Shown piece after piece: positions 18,150 through 27,449 of a stretch of DNA of 64,000 nt; position 1 is the stretch's first letter; every line of letters starts with the position of its first letter. The stretch spans positions 84,088-148,087 of the forward strand of contig LFSP01000032.1 in NCBI GenBank assembly GCA_001513145.1, read 5' to 3'. Source of the DNA: Clostridia bacterium DTU025. Lineage in GTDB: Bacteria > Bacillota > DTU025. Under the pieces are notes generated by a model. That model was not told the origin of the DNA and ran no database searches. It worked only from the letters and a program-made list of their open reading frames with translations. Made by a program: the position numbers and the translations under genes.

Positions 18150-18330
18150 CCGGACAACAGAAAGGGACCTCGGCTCAAGGCTGGCCGGAGGCCCCACAAA
18201 ACTCTACCTGTGAGGAAACACCCCTCCGGCCTCGGCGGGCTGACTGCCTTCCTCCAGTCATTTGAGTAGGCTGGCTCCCGCTGGGGAAGTGCCTACACCT
18301 GCTGTCTCTGGCCAGGTGCTCTTTCTATTG
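18150..18330 (-). ncRNA. Ribosomal protein L10 leader (Rfam L10_leader-like)
   Basis: Minus strand contains CCAGAGACAGCAGGTG and downstream CCGCCGAGG, resembling conserved L10-leader segments; located between rplA and rplJ. Confidence 0.65.
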
Positions 18331-18369
18331 TCAAGGCTTAGGCATGCTCCTTCGACTGCCGTCCTCCGA

Positions 18370-19080
18370 CTACCGCTCGACGTTCATCGCGGTGGCCGCC
18401 TGCGGGCTCACCGACACGCCGGGGCTCATGGTAGCCGCCACCGACACGCTCTTCACGTAAGCGCCCTTCGCGGCAGCGGGCCGCGCCTTGATGATGGCGT
18501 CCATCAATACCGCCAGGTTCTGGTAGAGCTTGTCGACGCCGAACGACACCTTGCCGATGGGAACGTGCACGATGCCTGTCTTGTCAACTCTGTACTCCAC
18601 CTTACCGGCCTTGATCTCTGCCACCGCCTTGGCCACGTCGAAGGTCACCGTGCCGGTCTTGGGGTTCGGCATCAGGCCCCTGGGGCCCAGGATCTTACCG
18701 AGCTTACCGACGGTGCCCATCATGTCGGGCGTCGCGACGGCGACGTCGAAGTCCATCCAACCGCCTTTGATCTTCTCTGCCAACTCGTCTCCGCCCGCGT
18801 AGTCCGCGCCGGCCTCCTCGGCCTCACGGATCTTCTCGCCCTTGGCGAACACGAGGACTCTCTTGGTCTTGCCTGTTCCGTGCGGCAGCACCACTGCGCC
18901 GCGCACCTGCTGGTCGGAACGGCGGGGGTCTATGCCCAGACGAATGTGGGCTTCGACCGTTTCATCGAACTTGGCCTTGGCCATCTCCATGAGGAGAGCC
19001 AGGGCCTCCTTGGGATCGTACTGCTTCGTACGGTCCACGAGCTTAGAAGCTGTCAGATACCTCTTGCCCCTATGCGGCAT
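18370..19080 (-). CDS. rplA: 50S ribosomal protein L1
   Basis: [30 protein letters not shown]. Confidence 0.98.
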   Translation of the reverse strand: MPHRGKRYLTASKLVDRTKQYDPKEALALLMEMAKAKFDETVEAHIRLGIDPRRSDQQVRGAVVLPHGTGKTKRVLVFAKGEKIREAEEAGADYAGGDELAEKIKGGWMDFDVAVATPDMMGTVGKLGKILGPRGLMPNPKTGTVTFDVAKAVAEIKAGKVEYRVDKTGIVHVPIGKVSFGVDKLYQNLAVLMDAIIKARPAAAKGAYVKSVSVAATMSPGVSVSPQAATAMNVER

Positions 19081-19149
19081 TGATTCTTCCTCCTTCGTGG
19101 TGCATGCGGACGGTATCCTCCCACGAACGGGCTATGCACCGTAAGCGTG

Positions 19150-19575
19150 CTAGTCTTCCACTTCCACGCCCATGCTGCGGGCGCTTCCGGCCACCATGCG
19201 CATGGCAGCCTCGATATCGCTGGCATTCAGGTCGGGCATCTTGATCTCGGCTATCTCGCGGAGCTTCTCCCTCGACAGCTTGCCCACCTTGGTGCGGTTC
19301 GGCACCGCTGAACCGCTTTCCAGCCCAATCGCCTTCTTGATCAGGAACGACACAGGCGGCGTCTTCAGGACCATAGTGTACGACCGGTCCTCGTATACGG
19401 TGACCTCGACGGGGATGATCGTGCCCACCTGGTCGGCAGTGCGGGCGTTGAAGTTCTTGCAGAACTCCACGATGTTGATGCCCGTCGGAGCCAACGCCGG
19501 TCCCACAGGCGGCGCCGGTGTAGCCTTGCCCGCGTTGAGCTGGATCTTCACCACGGCTGTGACTTTCTTCGCCAT
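19150..19575 (-). CDS. rplK: 50S ribosomal protein L11
   Basis: [35 protein letters not shown]. Confidence 0.98.
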   Translation of the reverse strand: MAKKVTAVVKIQLNAGKATPAPPVGPALAPTGINIVEFCKNFNARTADQVGTIIPVEVTVYEDRSYTMVLKTPPVSFLIKKAIGLESGSAVPNRTKVGKLSREKLREIAEIKMPDLNASDIEAAMRMVAGSARSMGVEVED

Positions 19576-19602
19576 TAGCTGACACCTCCTCCCGGCTACG
19601 CG

Positions 19603-20151
19603 CTAGAGCTTCTCGACAGCGGAAAAGTCGAGTTCCACCGGGGTTTCGCGCCCGAACACCGACAGGAGAACCCACAGCTTGCCCCGCTCCGCGTTGACCT
19701 CCTGGATGACGCCTTCGAAGTCCTTGAACGCCCCGGAGGTCACCCTCACGGCCTCGCCCTCTGAGAAGTCCACGCGAACCCTGGGTTCCTCCTGCTCCTC
19801 GCCCATCTGCCGCAACAGCGCGCGGGCTTCGTCCTCTGTGAGCGGGATGGGCTTGTTGCCGGAACCCACGAACCCGGTGACGCCTGGCGTGTTCCTCACC
19901 ACGTACCAAGAGTCGTCTGACATGACCATCTCGACGAGGACGTACCCTGGAAACCGCTTGCGCTTGACCAGCTTCTTCCTGCCGTCCTTGATCTCCGTCT
20001 CCTCGTCGGTGGGCACTACCACGCGGAAGATCTTGTCTTCCTTCTCCATGGTCTGGACACGGCGTTCCAGGTTGGCCTTTACCTTGTTCTCATAGCCGGA
20101 GTACGTGTGGATTACATACCACTCTCTGCCGTTGTTCTTGGTTGAGCTCAT
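19603..20151 (-). CDS. nusG: Transcription termination/antitermination protein NusG
   Basis: REWYVIHTYSGYENKVKANLERRVQTM; KOW motif region. Confidence 0.97.
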   Translation of the reverse strand: MSSTKNNGREWYVIHTYSGYENKVKANLERRVQTMEKEDKIFRVVVPTDEETEIKDGRKKLVKRKRFPGYVLVEMVMSDDSWYVVRNTPGVTGFVGSGNKPIPLTEDEARALLRQMGEEQEEPRVRVDFSEGEAVRVTSGAFKDFEGVIQEVNAERGKLWVLLSVFGRETPVELDFSAVEKL

Positions 20152-20155
20152 GTTC

Positions 20156-20395
20156 TTACGCAGCTACCTTGATCAGACTGTTAATCACTGAAGACAGGCC
20201 CAGATCTATCAGGCCAAGGAACGCCGTCACCAGGGCCACGTAAACCAACACGGCGATGGTGAGCGAAACCAGTTCCCTGCGCCCAGGCCACTGCACGCGC
20301 TTGAACTCCGCGCGGACTTCACGGAAGAACTTGCCCAGCGATGCGCCGACGCCTTTGATGCGCGTGAGGAGAGTGGATTTGGCTTCTTCGGCCAT
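20156..20395 (-). CDS. secE: Preprotein translocase subunit SecE
   Basis: FFREVRAEFKRVQWPGRRELVSLTIAVLVYVAL. Confidence 0.95.
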   Translation of the reverse strand: MAEEAKSTLLTRIKGVGASLGKFFREVRAEFKRVQWPGRRELVSLTIAVLVYVALVTAFLGLIDLGLSSVINSLIKVAA

Positions 20396-20433
20396 TATTG
20401 TTTGCCTCCCCTGTTACACAGTGGTGAAGACTG

Positions 20434-20583
20434 CTAACGAGTCTCCTTGTGCAGAGTGTGGGCCCTGCAGAACTTGCAGTACTTCCTCCGCTCGATCCTG
20501 TCGGGATCGTTCTTCTTGTTCTTCATCGTCTGGTAATTGCGGTTCTTGCACTCGCTGCACTGGAGGGTGATTCCTTCACGCAT
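20434..20583 (-). CDS. rpmG: 50S ribosomal protein L33 (49 aa, missed by the ORF track)
   Basis: My translation: [49 protein letters not shown]. Confidence 0.95.
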   Translation of the reverse strand: MREGITLQCSECKNRNYQTMKNKKNDPDRIERRKYCKFCRAHTLHKETR

Positions 20584-20670
20584 TTGATCGGTCCTCCTCC
20601 GACTTGGCCCGGATTGGCCTCGCCCTCGGCGCTCCCGCGCTCGACTGCGCCTTCAGCCAGGCCATCTTGC

Positions 20671-20706
20671 CAGTGACTGCAGGGCCCCTTCGGGCCCGGC
20701 AGTCAC
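20671..20706 (-). terminator. Strong hairpin between the MBL gene and rpmG
   Basis: agtgactgcagggcccc-ttcg-ggcccggcagtcact. Confidence 0.45.
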
Positions 20707-20765
20707 TGTACAAAGCTATCACATGAAGGCAACCGCTGTCAACGTATTGGAGACATCAGCTTTTC

Positions 20766-22607
20766 CTACAGCTCCATCCACTCGCCGGCCGCGAGCACCA
20801 CCACCTCGGTGTCGGTGGCAGCCTCCACGTCGCGCTTCCACTGCTGAGGATCCTGGGCGATGGGAGGCCAGGTGTTGTAGTGCATCGGGATGGCCTTCTT
20901 CGGCTTGATCATCTTCACCGCGCGCAGCGCGTCTTTCGGCCCCATGGTGAACTTGTCGCCGATGGGGATGAGCGCCACGTCAACGCTCTCCTCCTCCAGC
21001 AGCGCCATGTCCATGATAAGCCCGGTGTCGCCAGCATGGTAGACCTTCTTGCCCTCGAACTCCACAACGAAGCCGCAGGCCAGCCCGCCGCCGACTCCGC
21101 TGCCATGGGCTGCCGCGGTGAACTTCACCCTGCCGAACTCCGCCGGCACTGACCCGCCGATCTGGCCCACCTCTACGCTGACGCCCTCGGGGAAGAGCTT
21201 GGCAGTCTCCACCGTGGCGTACACCGTCGCCCCGGTGCGCTGCGCTATCTGGGCCGCGTCTCCAAGGTGGTCACCGTGGCCGTGGGTCACCAGTATGTGC
21301 GTCGCCCTGACCTCGTCAGGTTTCACCGCCGCCTGAGGGTTGTCGGTGAGGAACGGGTCAATCAGCACGGAGTACTCCTTAGAGGAAATGAGAAAGCAGG
21401 CGTGTCCGAGATACTGAATCTTCACACCGGATTCTCCTTTCAACGTTTTCGCGATCTCCGATGGAATCGGAGGACAACCCTTGCAGAAAGGGGCAGCGCC
21501 CCGGAACGCAGCGGCACAGTTGCCTATGAGGAATGGGCGCTCCGCCGCGTTGATCCTCTCAAGACAGATGTCCCTGCCCGCAAATAGAGTATGGACGGGC
21601 CCGTGCTCAAACTTGCGGGCATGATACCGCAGGAACTGCACCAGCGCCGCGTGACAAGCGCTGCAGGCGCTCTCGTCCACGATCTCAATGGCATCGCACG
21701 AGATGTCGAGCCTCGCCTCTGATGCGCGTACGAACCTGTCGGCGTAGTGCATCCAGTCCGGGGGATCCGCGGCGATTCTATTGTAATCGATTCCGCGGCC
21801 TTCCGCGACCAGGCGAACGTGGGGCACCTCCTCCAGCGGGATGCCCATGAGGCGCAGGGCCACAAGGTCCGCCGCTACGGCTTCCGCGCTTGCCACCACC
21901 AGGTCCATGCTCTTGGACGGACCTCCGCTGGGCCCGAACCCCTCCATGCAGACGCTTCCATCTATGACCGCGTAATCCGGGTAGCACACCTTCGCCAGGT
22001 CGAGGATCCCGTAGTCCAGCGCACGGCCTACCGCTCCCTCCGGCACCGGCCTGTGAAGCCGGTGAAGCTTCGTCTTCTCCCTCCTCCACATGGCGCCCTT
22101 CATGTTCTTGATGCTCAGGGACGCGCCTGTGTACATGTGCGTCTTCATCACCGGAACCGACACCACGATGTCGCATTCGGCCAGAAGCGCCGAGAACAAG
22201 ATGCTGTCCACCATGACGCCATCAGGCACCCTTCTCTCAAGTGGCCCGTACGCGTTCAGATCGACGCACTCCACGTCCTCTCGTCGACACACCTCCAGGA
22301 TGCCCGCTGCGTCCAGGGCCTCCATGCCGTCGACGCCCACGATGGAGCTGTCGCCCACTAGGACCCGGCCCGCACCCTGCTCCTTGAAGTACCTGATTAA
22401 GCCCGACACCACGTCCGGACTGGTGCACAACCCAGAACGAGCCGGCCCCTTGAACCCGGTATTGACCTTCAGAAGAACCCGCATCCCACGGACATTCCGG
22501 GCGCACACTGCCGATATCGCGCAATAGGCGTTCTCGGCTGCATCGGAGCCGTGCACCACCTTGACGAATGCCCCGCCACCATCCCTAGTCTCCTCAGTCC
22601 CTCGCAA
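20766..22607 (-). CDS. DUF362-like protein in frame with a UPF0173-like metallo-beta-lactamase-fold hydrolase
   Basis: N-terminal DUF362-like region (VVSVPVMKTHMYTGASLSIKNMKGAMWR), C-terminal MBL (VTHGHGDHLGDA, HAGDTG); possible separate MBL start at 21425. Confidence 0.75.
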   Translation of the reverse strand: MRGTEETRDGGGAFVKVVHGSDAAENAYCAISAVCARNVRGMRVLLKVNTGFKGPARSGLCTSPDVVSGLIRYFKEQGAGRVLVGDSSIVGVDGMEALDAAGILEVCRREDVECVDLNAYGPLERRVPDGVMVDSILFSALLAECDIVVSVPVMKTHMYTGASLSIKNMKGAMWRREKTKLHRLHRPVPEGAVGRALDYGILDLAKVCYPDYAVIDGSVCMEGFGPSGGPSKSMDLVVASAEAVAADLVALRLMGIPLEEVPHVRLVAEGRGIDYNRIAADPPDWMHYADRFVRASEARLDISCDAIEIVDESACSACHAALVQFLRYHARKFEHGPVHTLFAGRDICLERINAAERPFLIGNCAAAFRGAAPFCKGCPPIPSEIAKTLKGESGVKIQYLGHACFLISSKEYSVLIDPFLTDNPQAAVKPDEVRATHILVTHGHGDHLGDAAQIAQRTGATVYATVETAKLFPEGVSVEVGQIGGSVPAEFGRVKFTAAAHGSGVGGGLACGFVVEFEGKKVYHAGDTGLIMDMALLEEESVDVALIPIGDKFTMGPKDALRAVKMIKPKKAIPMHYNTWPPIAQDPQQWKRDVEAATDTEVVVLAAGEWMEL

Positions 22608-24036
22608 GCGACCTCACCAGCTCCCGGATGTGCGCAGGCGGCGGGGGAGTCAGCAGGCTCACGCCCACCATCGCCAGCATGCTGAAGATGAACGCCACCA
22701 CCGCAAGGTGCAAAGTGTTATACCAGCCCGTGAAGAAGAAGAGCAGCACCGCGGCGACGCCGACGATGGCGCCGGCGATGGCCCCCTCCCTGGTGGCGCG
22801 CTCCCAGTAGCAGCCCAACACCACCAGCGGACCGAACACCGAAAGCCCGCCGAACGCCGTCCAGATCACCCACATCAGCACCTCAAACGGGTAGATGGCT
22901 ACAAGGATCGACAGAACGCCCACAACCACGGTGGCGATACGCCCCACCGTAAGGACCTCCTGCTCAGTGGCTCTGCCCTTCTTGAGCATCTTGTTGTAGA
23001 TGTCCTGCGTTATGGTGGTGTTGCACACATGCAGCAGCATGTCCGCTGACGACATTATGGCGGCCAGCACAGCGGCTACCGCCACCCCCATGAACACCGG
23101 CGAGAGGTACTCTCTGAAGAACACCAGCAGATTGAGATCCGGCGCAACGTCCCGTCCGTGATTCACCAGGGCGATGCCTAGCAGCGCGATGAAGCTACCG
23201 CCCAGCAGGAATATGGAGCAGGCCGCCGCGATGGCCGTGCCCCTTCCGGCCTCCTTAGGGTCCTTCATGCCGAAGAACATCTGAACCAGGTGCGGCTGGC
23301 CGAAGTATCCGAAGATGCTGGCGAATATCAGTCCGAACGCCGTGATCGGGTTCATCGCCATGGAGCCGAGCGCAGGGTTGATTTCCTTGAGACGCGCAAC
23401 GACGCTGCCAGTCGGGCCCGCGTGCCTCAGCGAAAGGACGATCGCCGTGGCGACGGCAACGATCATCAGCACGCCCTGCACAAAGTCGGTCCACGCCACC
23501 GCCAGCATCCCGCCTGCGGACGTGTAAGCGATCACCACAACCGCCCCCAGCACCACGGACAGCCTGTAGTCCCAGCCCAGCACGAACTGGAAGGTGGTGC
23601 CGGCTGCCATGATCTGCGATCCGGCGTAGATGATCAGGAATACCACCATGATGATGGCCGACACGATGCGCAGCGTCTTGCCCTTCTCGTCGTAGTAGCG
23701 CGACTCCAGCATGTCGATGAAGCTGCGTGCCTCCACCTTACCGCTGAGCGCCCGCACGCGCCTGGCAAGGATCGCGAAGTTGGTGATGGGGGCAGTCCCC
23801 GCGCTGATGGCGGTGTACAGAGCGCCCAGCCCCATCCGCGCCACCTGGCCCGCCCACGCCAGGAACATCCAACCGCTCATGGCCGCCGCCTGGTGCGCCA
23901 GTGTGGTCACCAGGATCCCCAACTTGTGGCCGGCGATGAGGAAGTCCGCCGATGTCCCGACGTGCCTCCTCGCCACCGCGCCGATGTAGAGCATTGCCGC
24001 GAAGTAAACGATCATTACCAGCAGGATAGTGTTCAC
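22594..24036 (-). CDS. Sodium:solute symporter (SSS) family, predicted tyrosine-linked
   Basis: Multi-TM; GTG start 24034-24036 after GGGAGGG; SGWMFLAWAGQVARMGLGALY and downstream SSS-like segments; preceded by Tyr T-box. Confidence 0.8.
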   Translation of the reverse strand: MNTILLVMIVYFAAMLYIGAVARRHVGTSADFLIAGHKLGILVTTLAHQAAAMSGWMFLAWAGQVARMGLGALYTAISAGTAPITNFAILARRVRALSGKVEARSFIDMLESRYYDEKGKTLRIVSAIIMVVFLIIYAGSQIMAAGTTFQFVLGWDYRLSVVLGAVVVIAYTSAGGMLAVAWTDFVQGVLMIVAVATAIVLSLRHAGPTGSVVARLKEINPALGSMAMNPITAFGLIFASIFGYFGQPHLVQMFFGMKDPKEAGRGTAIAAACSIFLLGGSFIALLGIALVNHGRDVAPDLNLLVFFREYLSPVFMGVAVAAVLAAIMSSADMLLHVCNTTITQDIYNKMLKKGRATEQEVLTVGRIATVVVGVLSILVAIYPFEVLMWVIWTAFGGLSVFGPLVVLGCYWERATREGAIAGAIVGVAAVLLFFFTGWYNTLHLAVVAFIFSMLAMVGVSLLTPPPPAHIRELVRSLARD

Positions 24037-24174
24037 GCCGAACCCTCCCTCGTAGATTGATGCTCCTTTCGTCTCCCCTGGAGACTGAAAGCCAACCCTC
24101 CGCGAGACGTCGCTGCACGATGCGGAGGCGACTTGGCTTTCCGAAGACGGGCGCCCGGCCCAGGCTCCGCCGTG

Positions 24175-24510
24175 GAAAGACAACAGCGCCCGCCCTCTGC
24201 CTTGCCTGCAGAGGACGAGCGCCTGATCCCGTGGTACCACCTCAGTTCGCCGGCAGCTCACGCCGCCGACCTCTTCGAGTACGGCGCAACGGCACCAGCT
24301 GAACTGCGGCCTTGCGCGTATACTCTATCACTGTAACGGGTGAACCCCGTCTCAGCCTACAAGGTGCGGCATCCGAACACGCGCCGGCGCCGACACCCTT
24401 CGGTAAGCGGCTACCAGGATGTATTCAACTGCGGCAGCCTGCCCCCTCACACCGCCCGGGGGCTCTCTGCAAGGACCGTTCGCAGCCTACTTCTTCCCGG
24501 TCATCGCCTT
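24175..24510 (-). ncRNA. T-box leader, UAC (Tyr) specifier
   Basis: Minus strand: AGAAGTA K-turn region, CAGAGAGCC...GGTGTGAGG, GAA-TAC-ATCC specifier (24421-24423), GGTGGTACCACGG antiterminator, then terminator hairpin 24186-24222. Confidence 0.88.
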
Positions 24511-24548
24511 TGTTTCGTATGAAATTGCAGTGGATGGCTATTGCCCGT

Positions 24549-24577
24549 ATTGTAGCACGCTCCTGCGCGGCTTACAA
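24549..24577 (-). promoter_or_regulatory. Promoter of the T-box/symporter transcript
   Basis: Minus strand TTGTAA-N17-TACAAT. Confidence 0.55.
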
Positions 24578-24787
24578 GCGGTACATGGAAGGAAGCTCCC
24601 TGAAGCAATGCTTGCAGGGAGCCTCCCAGGGAGTGGACTTGGCAACGGACAACCGCAGGATGGACGGAGGCGGCCGTGCCGCCTCCCCGTGTGTATGCCT
24701 AACCAAGAGGAAGTGTGAGAACAGGGCGCCGATGTCGTAAGTAGTGCGTTTGGGCATCAATCGTAGTAGGTGGCGCCCTCATGTCGA

Positions 24788-24793
24788 ATTATA
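24788..24793 (-). promoter_or_regulatory. Upstream TATAAT -10 box (extended, TATGGTATAAT)
   Basis: Minus strand GTATGGTATAATTCG; -35 is weak. Confidence 0.4.
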
Positions 24794-24953
24794 CCATACT
24801 TTCTCAGAGAGTAGAAGCACAGGTGGCATTCGACAATGAAATCGAGTGTCGGCCCGACATAATAGCGCCCTATGAATGCCGGCACATGACGATGGCTCCG
24901 TTATGGAGCGTGAGGCTGTGCTGTAGGACGAGGTACAAGCACAGTGGGATGCG

Positions 24954-24971
24954 CGACCCACACACGGGTCG
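24954..24971. repeat. Palindrome CGACCC-ACACAC-GGGTCG
   Basis: 6-bp arms; same family at 25167, 25199 and 37808. Confidence 0.7.
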
Positions 24972-25166
24972 TTGACACAGCAAGTGCTCCGGCCCGGGTC
25001 CGACCCGGGCACAAGAGCTGAGGGCAAGAGCCGGCGCCGCAGAGCCGGCCACTCATTTCTCCAGCTAGGCGCGGTGTGTCATCGGGTGGTTTGCCCGATG
25101 CGCAAGGCCCCTGAAGGGAGGTTTCGGGGGGTGACCCAGGCGTTCCGCGCCGTGCTCGCGTGTAAA

Positions 25167-25184
25167 CGACCCGCCGGTGGGTCG
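25167..25184. repeat. Palindrome CGACCC-GCCGGT-GGGTCG
   Basis: Exact arms. Confidence 0.7.
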
Positions 25185-25198
25185 AAGCCCTGCGAAAG

Positions 25199-25216
25199 CG
25201 ACCCGCCCATGGGTCG
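25199..25216. repeat. Palindrome CGACCC-GCCCAT-GGGTCG
   Basis: Exact arms. Confidence 0.7.
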
Positions 25217-25308
25217 GCTACAGCCCGCCCATCCATGTAGCTCGTGCCTGGACCAGCCGCGGCCGGGATTCCCACCCCACGGCGTATCGATCATCCCTGC
25301 CAAGAACG

Positions 25309-25340
25309 AAGCCCTCTGCATTAACTCGTGCAGAGGGCTT
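25309..25340 (-). terminator. Terminator of the 5-tRNA operon
   Basis: aagccctctgca-ttaactcg-tgcagagggctt. Confidence 0.65.
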
Positions 25341-25349
25341 CTCGAAACC

Positions 25350-25426
25350 TGGAGCCCGCGACCGGAATCGAACCGGTGACCTCATCCTTACCATGGATGC
25401 GCTGCTACCTACTGAGCTACGCGGGC
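25350..25426 (-). tRNA. tRNA-Thr(GGT), CCA encoded
   Basis: GCCCGCGTAGCTCAG...CATCC ATGGTAA GGATG...GGTTCGATTCC...CGCGGGCTCCA. Confidence 0.96.
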
Positions 25427-25443
25427 AGGGCCCTTACGGGCCA

Positions 25444-25524
<81 letters not shown>

Positions 25525-25543
25525 ACGAAACTTATCAAACAGC

Positions 25544-25619
25544 TGGAGCGGGAAACGGGACTCGAACCCGCGACATTCAGCTTGGAAGGCTGACGCTCTA
25601 CCACCTGAGCTATTCCCGC
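25544..25619 (-). tRNA. tRNA-Gly(TCC)
   Basis: GCGGGAATAGCTCAG...CTTCCAA anticodon loop...TCCCGCTCCA. Confidence 0.96.
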
Positions 25620-25644
25620 CCGACTCAGGACTTACCAAGTAGGA

Positions 25645-25730
<86 letters not shown>

Positions 25731-25747
25731 ACGAAAACACCGCAAAC

Positions 25748-25822
25748 TGGAGCCGACGATGGGATTCGAACCCGCAACCTGCTGATTACAAGTCAGCCGC
25801 TCTACCATTGAGCTACGTCGGC
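25748..25822 (-). tRNA. tRNA-Thr(TGT)
   Basis: GCCGACGTAGCTCAA...CTTGTAA loop...CGTCGGCTCCA. Confidence 0.96.
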
Positions 25823-25846
25823 ATACAATCGCGCCGTGCAGCTCTT

Positions 25847-25875
25847 AGAATACCATGGGCGCTTTCACGTGTCAA
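25847..25875 (-). promoter_or_regulatory. Promoter of the 5-tRNA operon
   Basis: Minus strand TTGACA-N17-TATTCT. Confidence 0.7.
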
Positions 25876-26792
25876 CCACAAAATCTGCTGGCAGCTCGGC
25901 CCATCGCGTAGATGATGATGGCGGCGGCCGAGGCGGCGTTCAGCGACTCCACCTCACGTGCCATCGGGATGTGCACAAGCCTGTCGCACTGTTCAAGGCA
26001 CTGGGCGGAAACGCCGTGGGCCTCCGATCCTATCACCAGCATCGCCAGGTGGCCGGCGGAAGTCGCACCGACCCCCGTAACGCCCTCAGCGTGGCTCGAC
26101 TGCGGCGGCCAGTCCAGGTCCTCCAGCGTCAGGCTGCCTTCAGGCGCCGCGTCCGAACCGATGATGAAGAATCCCCGGGCCTTCGCCCATCTGATCAGCC
26201 CCGGCAGATCAGGCTCTTTCCCCACGGCGACGCGAAACATGGCGCCCATGGACGCCCTTATCACTTTCGGGCTCGCCGGATCGGCTGTCTCTGCACCGGC
26301 GATGATCGCTGATGCCCCCAGGGCCGCTGCGGTGCGTATGATGGCGCCGACGTTGCCAGGATCCTGCACCCCGTCCAGCAACACCGCGAAGCGGGACATC
26401 TGGGTGCGACGATGTTCAATCCACTGTATGACTTCCCGGGCCGGAGCTGGCGCCCACCGCGCAAGGGCGAACACCCCCTGAGGAGTCATCGTGGCGCCCA
26501 TGCTGTGGCCTACCCTGTCGGATACCACGAACACGGGGGTGCCGGCAGCGCGCGCTCCGTCGATGACCTCCTGCACCGCCCCTCCGTCCTCGCCGGGGCC
26601 AGGCAGCGCCGATTTGGTCACATACAGGGCAGAAAAGCGCACGCCAGCAGCTAGGGCATCCCTGACCAGCCTCACTCCTTCAAGAGGGACTGTGCCTGGA
26701 ATGCCCTTGCCGACGCACTCACGATACTCACGCACCCTGGGGTTGTTGACGCTCTCTATGACGACACTGGCACCGCTTGCCACAGAGACCAC
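25872..26792 (-). CDS. TrmH/SpoU-family RNA methyltransferase
   Basis: VLLDGVQDPGNVGAIIRTAAALGA, LVIGSEAHGVS, MAREVESLNAASAAAIIIYA SPOUT motifs. Confidence 0.93.
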   Translation of the reverse strand: MVSVASGASVVIESVNNPRVREYRECVGKGIPGTVPLEGVRLVRDALAAGVRFSALYVTKSALPGPGEDGGAVQEVIDGARAAGTPVFVVSDRVGHSMGATMTPQGVFALARWAPAPAREVIQWIEHRRTQMSRFAVLLDGVQDPGNVGAIIRTAAALGASAIIAGAETADPASPKVIRASMGAMFRVAVGKEPDLPGLIRWAKARGFFIIGSDAAPEGSLTLEDLDWPPQSSHAEGVTGVGATSAGHLAMLVIGSEAHGVSAQCLEQCDRLVHIPMAREVESLNAASAAAIIIYAMGRAASRFCG

Positions 26793-26839
26793 CCCGTTTC
26801 TTTCACAGCTTGGGGCCCTGTTGGCCTGCTGCCGGAGGA

Positions 26840-27196
26840 CTACTGCTGTGCGCTCCTTGCCACGCTGACGAGTTCGGTGAATGCAGCCGCGTCCCGCACT
26901 GCCAGCTCCGCCAGCATCTTGCGGTTGATCTCCACTCCGGCCTTCTTCAGCCCCGATATGAGACGGCTGTACGACATGCCGTTTAGCCTGGCTGCGGCGT
27001 TGATCCTGGCTATCCAGAGCTGCCTGAAGTCGCGCTTCTTGGTGCGCCGATGCACGTAAGAATAGTGCATGGCCTTCATCAGAGCCTGGTTCGCGCGCCT
27101 CCAGGAGATCCGGTTCACTCCCGTATATCCCTTAACAAGCCGTAGAGTCTTCGCATGACGGCGCCTCGTTGTGGTGCCGCTCTTTACCCTTGCCAT
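26840..27196 (-). CDS. rplT: 50S ribosomal protein L20
   Basis: [26 protein letters not shown]. Confidence 0.98.
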   Translation of the reverse strand: MARVKSGTTTRRRHAKTLRLVKGYTGVNRISWRRANQALMKAMHYSYVHRRTKKRDFRQLWIARINAAARLNGMSYSRLISGLKKAGVEINRKMLAELAVRDAAAFTELVSVARSAQQ

Positions 27197-27234
27197 CAGA
27201 ATTCATCCCCCTTTGGTCTTGTCGAGGCAACGCG

Positions 27235-27432
27235 CTACTTGTACGGAATAAGCTGGCGGACGACCTTCTGATCTGCCGTCTTCATGACGTCGGCCTGCCT
27301 CATCTTCCGCTTGCGCTTGGGACTCTTCTTCTCCAGGATGTGCCTGCGGCCGGCCCTGTTCTTCACGATCAGTCCGCTGCCGGTGACACCGAATCGCTTC
27401 GATGAAGCCCTATGCGTTTTCATCTTGGGCAT
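27235..27432 (-). CDS. rpmI: 50S ribosomal protein L35
   Basis: [37 protein letters not shown]. Confidence 0.97.
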   Translation of the reverse strand: MPKMKTHRASSKRFGVTGSGLIVKNRAGRRHILEKKSPKRKRKMRQADVMKTADQKVVRQLIPYK

Positions 27433-27449
27433 CTGACTTGCCTCCCTGA

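Noticed and set aside
24572-24760. 62-aa minus-strand ORF upstream of the T-box
   Set aside because: No convincing ribosome site and no recognisable sequence; the region looks more like structured RNA.
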